64,000 nucleotides of DNA from the NCBI RefSeq assembly GCF_014649695.1, contig NZ_BMTN01000005.1, positions 248,001 through 312,000 of the forward strand, read 5' to 3'. Both the position numbers and the translations under genes were made by a program. How positions within the stretch are numbered: position 1 is the first letter of the stretch; every line of letters starts with the position of its first letter. Positions 61,259-64,000 of this stretch are shown here, piece after piece. The notes below the pieces were generated by a model that worked only from the letters and a program-made list of their open reading frames with translations, was not told the origin of the DNA and searched no databases. The stretch is from Streptomyces kurssanovii. Lineage in GTDB: Bacteria; Actinomycetota; Actinomycetes; Streptomycetales; Streptomycetaceae.

Positions 61259-61821
61259 CCCGCCCCACCCCGGCAGAGCTGGAGGCCGCCCGCGACCGTG
61301 TCGTCGAAGACGTGGTCGCGGACGGCCTTTCCGTGCTCTTCTGCGGCATCAACCCGGGCCTGATGTCCGGCGCCACCGGACACCACTTCGCCCGCCCCGG
61401 CAACCGGTTCTGGCCGGTGCTGCACCTGTCCGGGTTCACGCCCCGACGGCTGCTGCCGTCGGAGCAGCGTGAACTCCTCGACTACGGGCTCGGCATCACC
61501 AACGTCGTGGCACGCACGACCGCACGGGCCGACGAGGTGAGCGACGAGGAGTTCCGCGAGGGCGGCCGGCTGCTGGCCGCGAAGGTGGAGCGGCTGGAGC
61601 CGCGGTGGCTGGCCGTGGTGGGCGTGACCGCGTACCGCACGGCGTTCGGGGAGCGGACCGCCCGGATCGGTCCGCAGGAACGGACGATCGGCGGCGCGCG
61701 GGTGTGGGTGCTTCCCAACCCCAGCGGGCTCAACGCCCATTGGACGGCGCAGACGATGGCCGAGGAGTTCGCCGAGCTCAGGAAGGCCGCCGGCCGGCCC
61801 CGGGGGCCGTCCTCGCCCTGA
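61255..61821 (+). CDS. mug: mismatch-specific uracil-DNA glycosylase (MUG)
   Basis: 188 residues if it starts at CTG 61255 (CTGA overlapping the purB stop, protein TRPTPAELEAARDR...), which restores the N-terminus normal for the family; the first standard start (GTG 61312) would remove about 19 residues. Excises uracil or thymine from G:U and G:T mismatches. Visible: VLFCGINPGLMSG (catalytic Asn loop), HHFARPGNRFW, LPNPSGLNAHW (intercalation loop). Start choice is inference from overlap and homology. Confidence 0.88.
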   Translation: MTRPTPAELEAARDRVVEDVVADGLSVLFCGINPGLMSGATGHHFARPGNRFWPVLHLSGFTPRRLLPSEQRELLDYGLGITNVVARTTARADEVSDEEFREGGRLLAAKVERLEPRWLAVVGVTAYRTAFGERTARIGPQERTIGGARVWVLPNPSGLNAHWTAQTMAEEFAELRKAAGRPRGPSSP

Positions 61822-61898
61822 AAGCCACGACCCGGCCCTGCGGCCGGGACCGGCACCGCCCGGCCTGCGGCGTGCCCGGGCACAACACCGCCCGGCCA

Positions 61899-61934
61899 GC
61901 GCCACTTTCGCGCCACGCGGCGCGAGAGTGGCGC
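61899..61934 (+). terminator. hairpin terminator after mug
   Basis: GCGCCACTTTCGCGCC / GGCGCGAGAGTGGCGC, 15 of 16 pairs, loop ACGC, 77 bases after the mug stop. Confidence 0.8.
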
Positions 61935-62054
61935 CTTCAGACGTTGCCGCTCCGCTTGACGAGGCGCAGCTTGTCACGTATGGGAGCGCTCTCGCAATGC
62001 CGCACGGCGACCTGCCCACCGACCGGAACAAGCACGCTCGCCACTGGAGCCGAC

Positions 62055-62482
62055 ATGCCAAGACGCCGCTGGGCAGGGTCCCTTCTGCTCGCCCTCCTGC
62101 CGACCGCCCTCACGCTGTTGCCCGCCGCCACGCCCCCGTCCTTCGCGGCGCTTCCCTCCACGCCGGCGGACACCGCCACACCCAGGACGGCCGGGCCGAC
62201 GGACACCGCGCTCGTCCCCCTGCCGGCGCTCAGCACGACCACCACCCAGGTGGCCTCCGGGCCGCGACGGCCCACCGCCCTCGCCGCCCCCGACGACGGC
62301 ACGGGCAGGCTGTTCATCTGACCCAGGGAAGCAACACGGTCACGGCGACCGACGCCTCACACAACGCCGCCATCGCCCCGGGTGCGAGCATCACCCTGGG
62401 CTACCTCGCAAGCCACACCGGTGACGCGTCGCCGCCACCTCGGTTCACGCTGAACGGGGACGCCTGCGCCGTCGGCCGCTGA
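62055..62482 (+). pseudogene. deletion scar of a secreted PQQ-type sugar dehydrogenase with CBM2
   Basis: Starts as a secreted protein (MPRRRWAGSLLLALLPTALT) and continues with the beginning of a sorbosone/PQQ-dependent sugar dehydrogenase (QVASGPRRPTALAAPDDGTG, then RLFI) to a stop at 62321. From 62317 in another frame it reads TQGSNTVTATDASHNAAIAP and PPRFTLNGDACAVGR, the end of a carbohydrate-binding module family 2. The catalytic core between is missing, and start and end are in different frames, so this is a remnant of one long gene. Confidence 0.7.
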
Positions 62483-62537
62483 ACCGCCGCCGTCCTCGCC
62501 CCGCTCCCGATGCGGGCATGGCCCGTGAAGGCCGCCC

Positions 62538-62975
62538 CTAGGGCGGGTCGACGTCGGTGACGACGGCGATCAGCCGGTGCTCGTCCTCGCCCTCGGAGCG
62601 TGAGACGCCCACGGCTATCCAGTGGCCCTCGACCCGCCAGAGGTGCAGGTCCTCGACGCGGTGGCTCAGCTCACCCCACGGCTGAGGGATCGCCTCTCCG
62701 CAGATCGTCCCGATGAACACCGACCACAGAGCGAACCACTGGCCCTCCCCCCAACGGCTGCTCAACGCGCCCACCAGCGCCTCGCACTCCGCCTCGTACG
62801 GCTCGCGCGACCCGCCCTCCGTACGCTCGGCCGCGTCCAGCCCGTCCGCCGGCGTGCGCAGCTCCGCCAGGTGGTAGCCGGGCCCGCTGTCGCCGAACTC
62901 CGACCTGCCGCGCTGTGCCGGGAACGCCCGGCCGCGCAGCAGGTCGATCGCAGCGAGGTGCTGTGCCGTGGTCAT
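62538..62975 (-). CDS. hypothetical protein
   Basis: 145 residues, soluble, no motif recognised. The conserved-looking part QWFALWSVFIGTICGEAIPQ then PWGELSHRVEDLHLW suggests a real protein: third codon positions are GC-rich and the frame is clean. Start at MTTAQHLAAIDLLRG has no obvious ribosome site. Divergent from the ROK regulator. Confidence 0.6.
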   Translation of the reverse strand: MTTAQHLAAIDLLRGRAFPAQRGRSEFGDSGPGYHLAELRTPADGLDAAERTEGGSREPYEAECEALVGALSSRWGEGQWFALWSVFIGTICGEAIPQPWGELSHRVEDLHLWRVEGHWIAVGVSRSEGEDEHRLIAVVTDVDPP

Positions 62976-63114
62976 GAGTCCATTGAACCGGTAGGCACCG
63001 ACAGTTGGCACACCGTCAGCCGCCGCGCGGCCCCGGGTGCTCGGCCCGTGGCGCGACGCCCGCCGGCAGCGAGTACGATCCGGCCAACACGGGGCACGAA
63101 CTGGGAGGACACAC

Positions 63115-64000
63115 GTGGGGCGGCTGACCGGCGGGGACCCGTCGTTGCTGCGGCGCATCAACTCCGCGGTGGTACTTCATTCCCTGCGGGGCGCCGACGC
63201 CCCCACACTCACCGACCTGACCAGGATCACCGGACTGTCGCGGCCGACGGTCGAGGGTGTGGTGGAAGGGCTGATCGAGACGGGGCTGGTCGTCGAGTTC
63301 GTTCCCGAGGAGGGTGAGGCGCGCAAGCAGGGGCGGCCCGCGCGGCGGTTCAGGTTCCGGGCGGAGGCCGGGCATCTGCTGGGCATCGAGATCGGGGCGC
63401 ACCGGGTGGCCGCGCTGCTGTCGGGGCTCGACGGGCGCATCATCGGGGCCGGTTCGCGTGACGTCTCCGAGCGGGCCGGCGCCGACGACAGGCTGGAGCG
63501 GGTGCGGGCGGTCGTCGCCGACCTGCTGCGGCGGACCGGTGTGGCACGGAGCGGTCTGCGTGCGGTGGGCGTCGGCTCACCGGGGATCGTGGAGGCGGAC
63601 GGGACCGTACGTCTCTCCACGGCGCTGCCCGGCTGGACGGGCCTTCCGCTGGGCGAACGGCTGCGCAGGTCGTTCCGGTGCCCGGTGCTGGTGGAGAACG
63701 ACGCCAACGCCGCCGCGGTGGCCGAACACTGGAAAGGCGCGGCGACCGACTCCGACGACATCGTCTTCGTGCTCGCCGGTCTCAGCCCCGGCGCGGGATC
63801 GCTCATCGGCGGGCGGCTGCACCGCGGGTACGGCGGGGCGGCGGGCGAGATCGGCGCGCTGCACCTGCTGGGCCGCGACGAGACGCCCGAGAAGCTGCTG
63901 TCGACGACCGGGGAGCCGCTGCACCCGCTGGACGAGCAGGCCGTGGCGGACGTCTTCGCCCTGGCCAAGAGCGGCGACGAGGGCGCCCTGGCGGCCGTCG
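63115..64000 (+). CDS. ROK family transcriptional regulator, cut by window edge
   Basis: 295 readable codons. An N-terminal winged helix (LTDLTRITGLSRPTVEGVVE) is followed by the ROK sugar-kinase-like domain with GVGSPGIVEADG and VENDANAAAVAEHW. GGAGG lies 6 bases before the GTG. The zinc motif CxCGxxGCxE expected shortly after GEIGALHLLG is absent from the readable part. Such proteins repress sugar-uptake operons; the target is outside the window. Confidence 0.88.
   Translation, partial: MGRLTGGDPSLLRRINSAVVLHSLRGADAPTLTDLTRITGLSRPTVEGVVEGLIETGLVVEFVPEEGEARKQGRPARRFRFRAEAGHLLGIEIGAHRVAALLSGLDGRIIGAGSRDVSERAGADDRLERVRAVVADLLRRTGVARSGLRAVGVGSPGIVEADGTVRLSTALPGWTGLPLGERLRRSFRCPVLVENDANAAAVAEHWKGAATDSDDIVFVLAGLSPGAGSLIGGRLHRGYGGAAGEIGALHLLGRDETPEKLLSTTGEPLHPLDEQAVADVFALAKSGDEGALAAV

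Noticed and set aside
1-64000. CRISPR arrays, tRNA/rRNA genes, phage modules, PKS/NRPS clusters
   Set aside because: Scanned for direct-repeat arrays, cloverleaf or CCA-type ends, and integrase or synthase motifs; nothing convincing found.

Overview
The window is a high-GC actinobacterial chromosome segment, almost certainly Streptomyces or a close relative. Evidence includes strong G/C bias at third codon positions, frequent GTG/TTG starts, a mycothiol-dependent isomerase-type protein, a Streptomyces subtilisin inhibitor homologue, the MurT/GatD pair, a class F sortase and a ureABCFGD cluster without ureE. I saw no tRNA, rRNA, CRISPR array, prophage or polyketide/NRPS cluster. Most of the window is core or conserved genome, with a stress/accessory stretch at about 24-35 kb.

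Layout. 0-3.9 kb: galE (cut by the window edge) and a GT2 polysaccharide synthase-like protein, with a divergent TetR. 4.3-10.4 kb: an ABC exporter facing a MarR regulator over two tandem inverted repeats, then a heterodimeric ABC exporter with one intact and one dead ATP site. 10.4-15.7 kb: membrane hydrolase, Ski2-like helicase, TesB thioesterase, peroxidase, small membrane protein. 15.8-23.3 kb: acyl-CoA dehydrogenase with divergent TetR, peptide deformylase, murT-gatD, pfkA, ctaG-like gene. 23.3-35 kb: SSI inhibitor, several small stress-type proteins (PRC-barrel, DUF3140, DUF8129-like, ChaB), sortase, a TnpB-like RuvC nuclease with a possible guide RNA, nucleoside hydrolase, an Asp/Lys-rich repeat protein with a sorting-like tail, and a pirin-acetyltransferase fusion. 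Five of the small-gene promoters look like SigB/SigH-type (GNNT-N14-16-GGGTAC and close variants). 35.7-41.5 kb: epimerase and urease operon. 41.6-45.8 kb: TetR plus membrane protein, an orphan Phd/YefM antitoxin facing a ClpP paralogue whose catalytic His is Gln, and an NlpC/P60 hydrolase behind a c-di-AMP (ydaO-type) riboswitch. 45.8-47.3 kb: a decayed lysE/lysR pair. 47.4-53.6 kb: anti-sigma-type ATPase and the biotin genes bioF / bioB-bioA-bioD. 53.8-64 kb: a Doc-like toxin/antitoxin pair, CNNM-type transporter pair, MDMPI fusion, SGNH hydrolase, purB-mug, a sugar dehydrogenase/CBM2 deletion scar and a ROK regulator cut by the right edge.

Themes. Several divergent regulator/target pairs carry readable inverted or direct repeats between them. 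There are three apparent deletion scars (alcohol dehydrogenase start at 30.66 kb, lysE/lysR at 46.35 kb, PQQ dehydrogenase/CBM2 at 62.3 kb), two in-frame gene fusions, and one dispersed multi-hairpin intergenic repeat present twice (17.8 and 57.7 kb), both times between convergent genes. The most unusual loci are the antitoxin/ClpP divergon and the candidate stress-promoter set.
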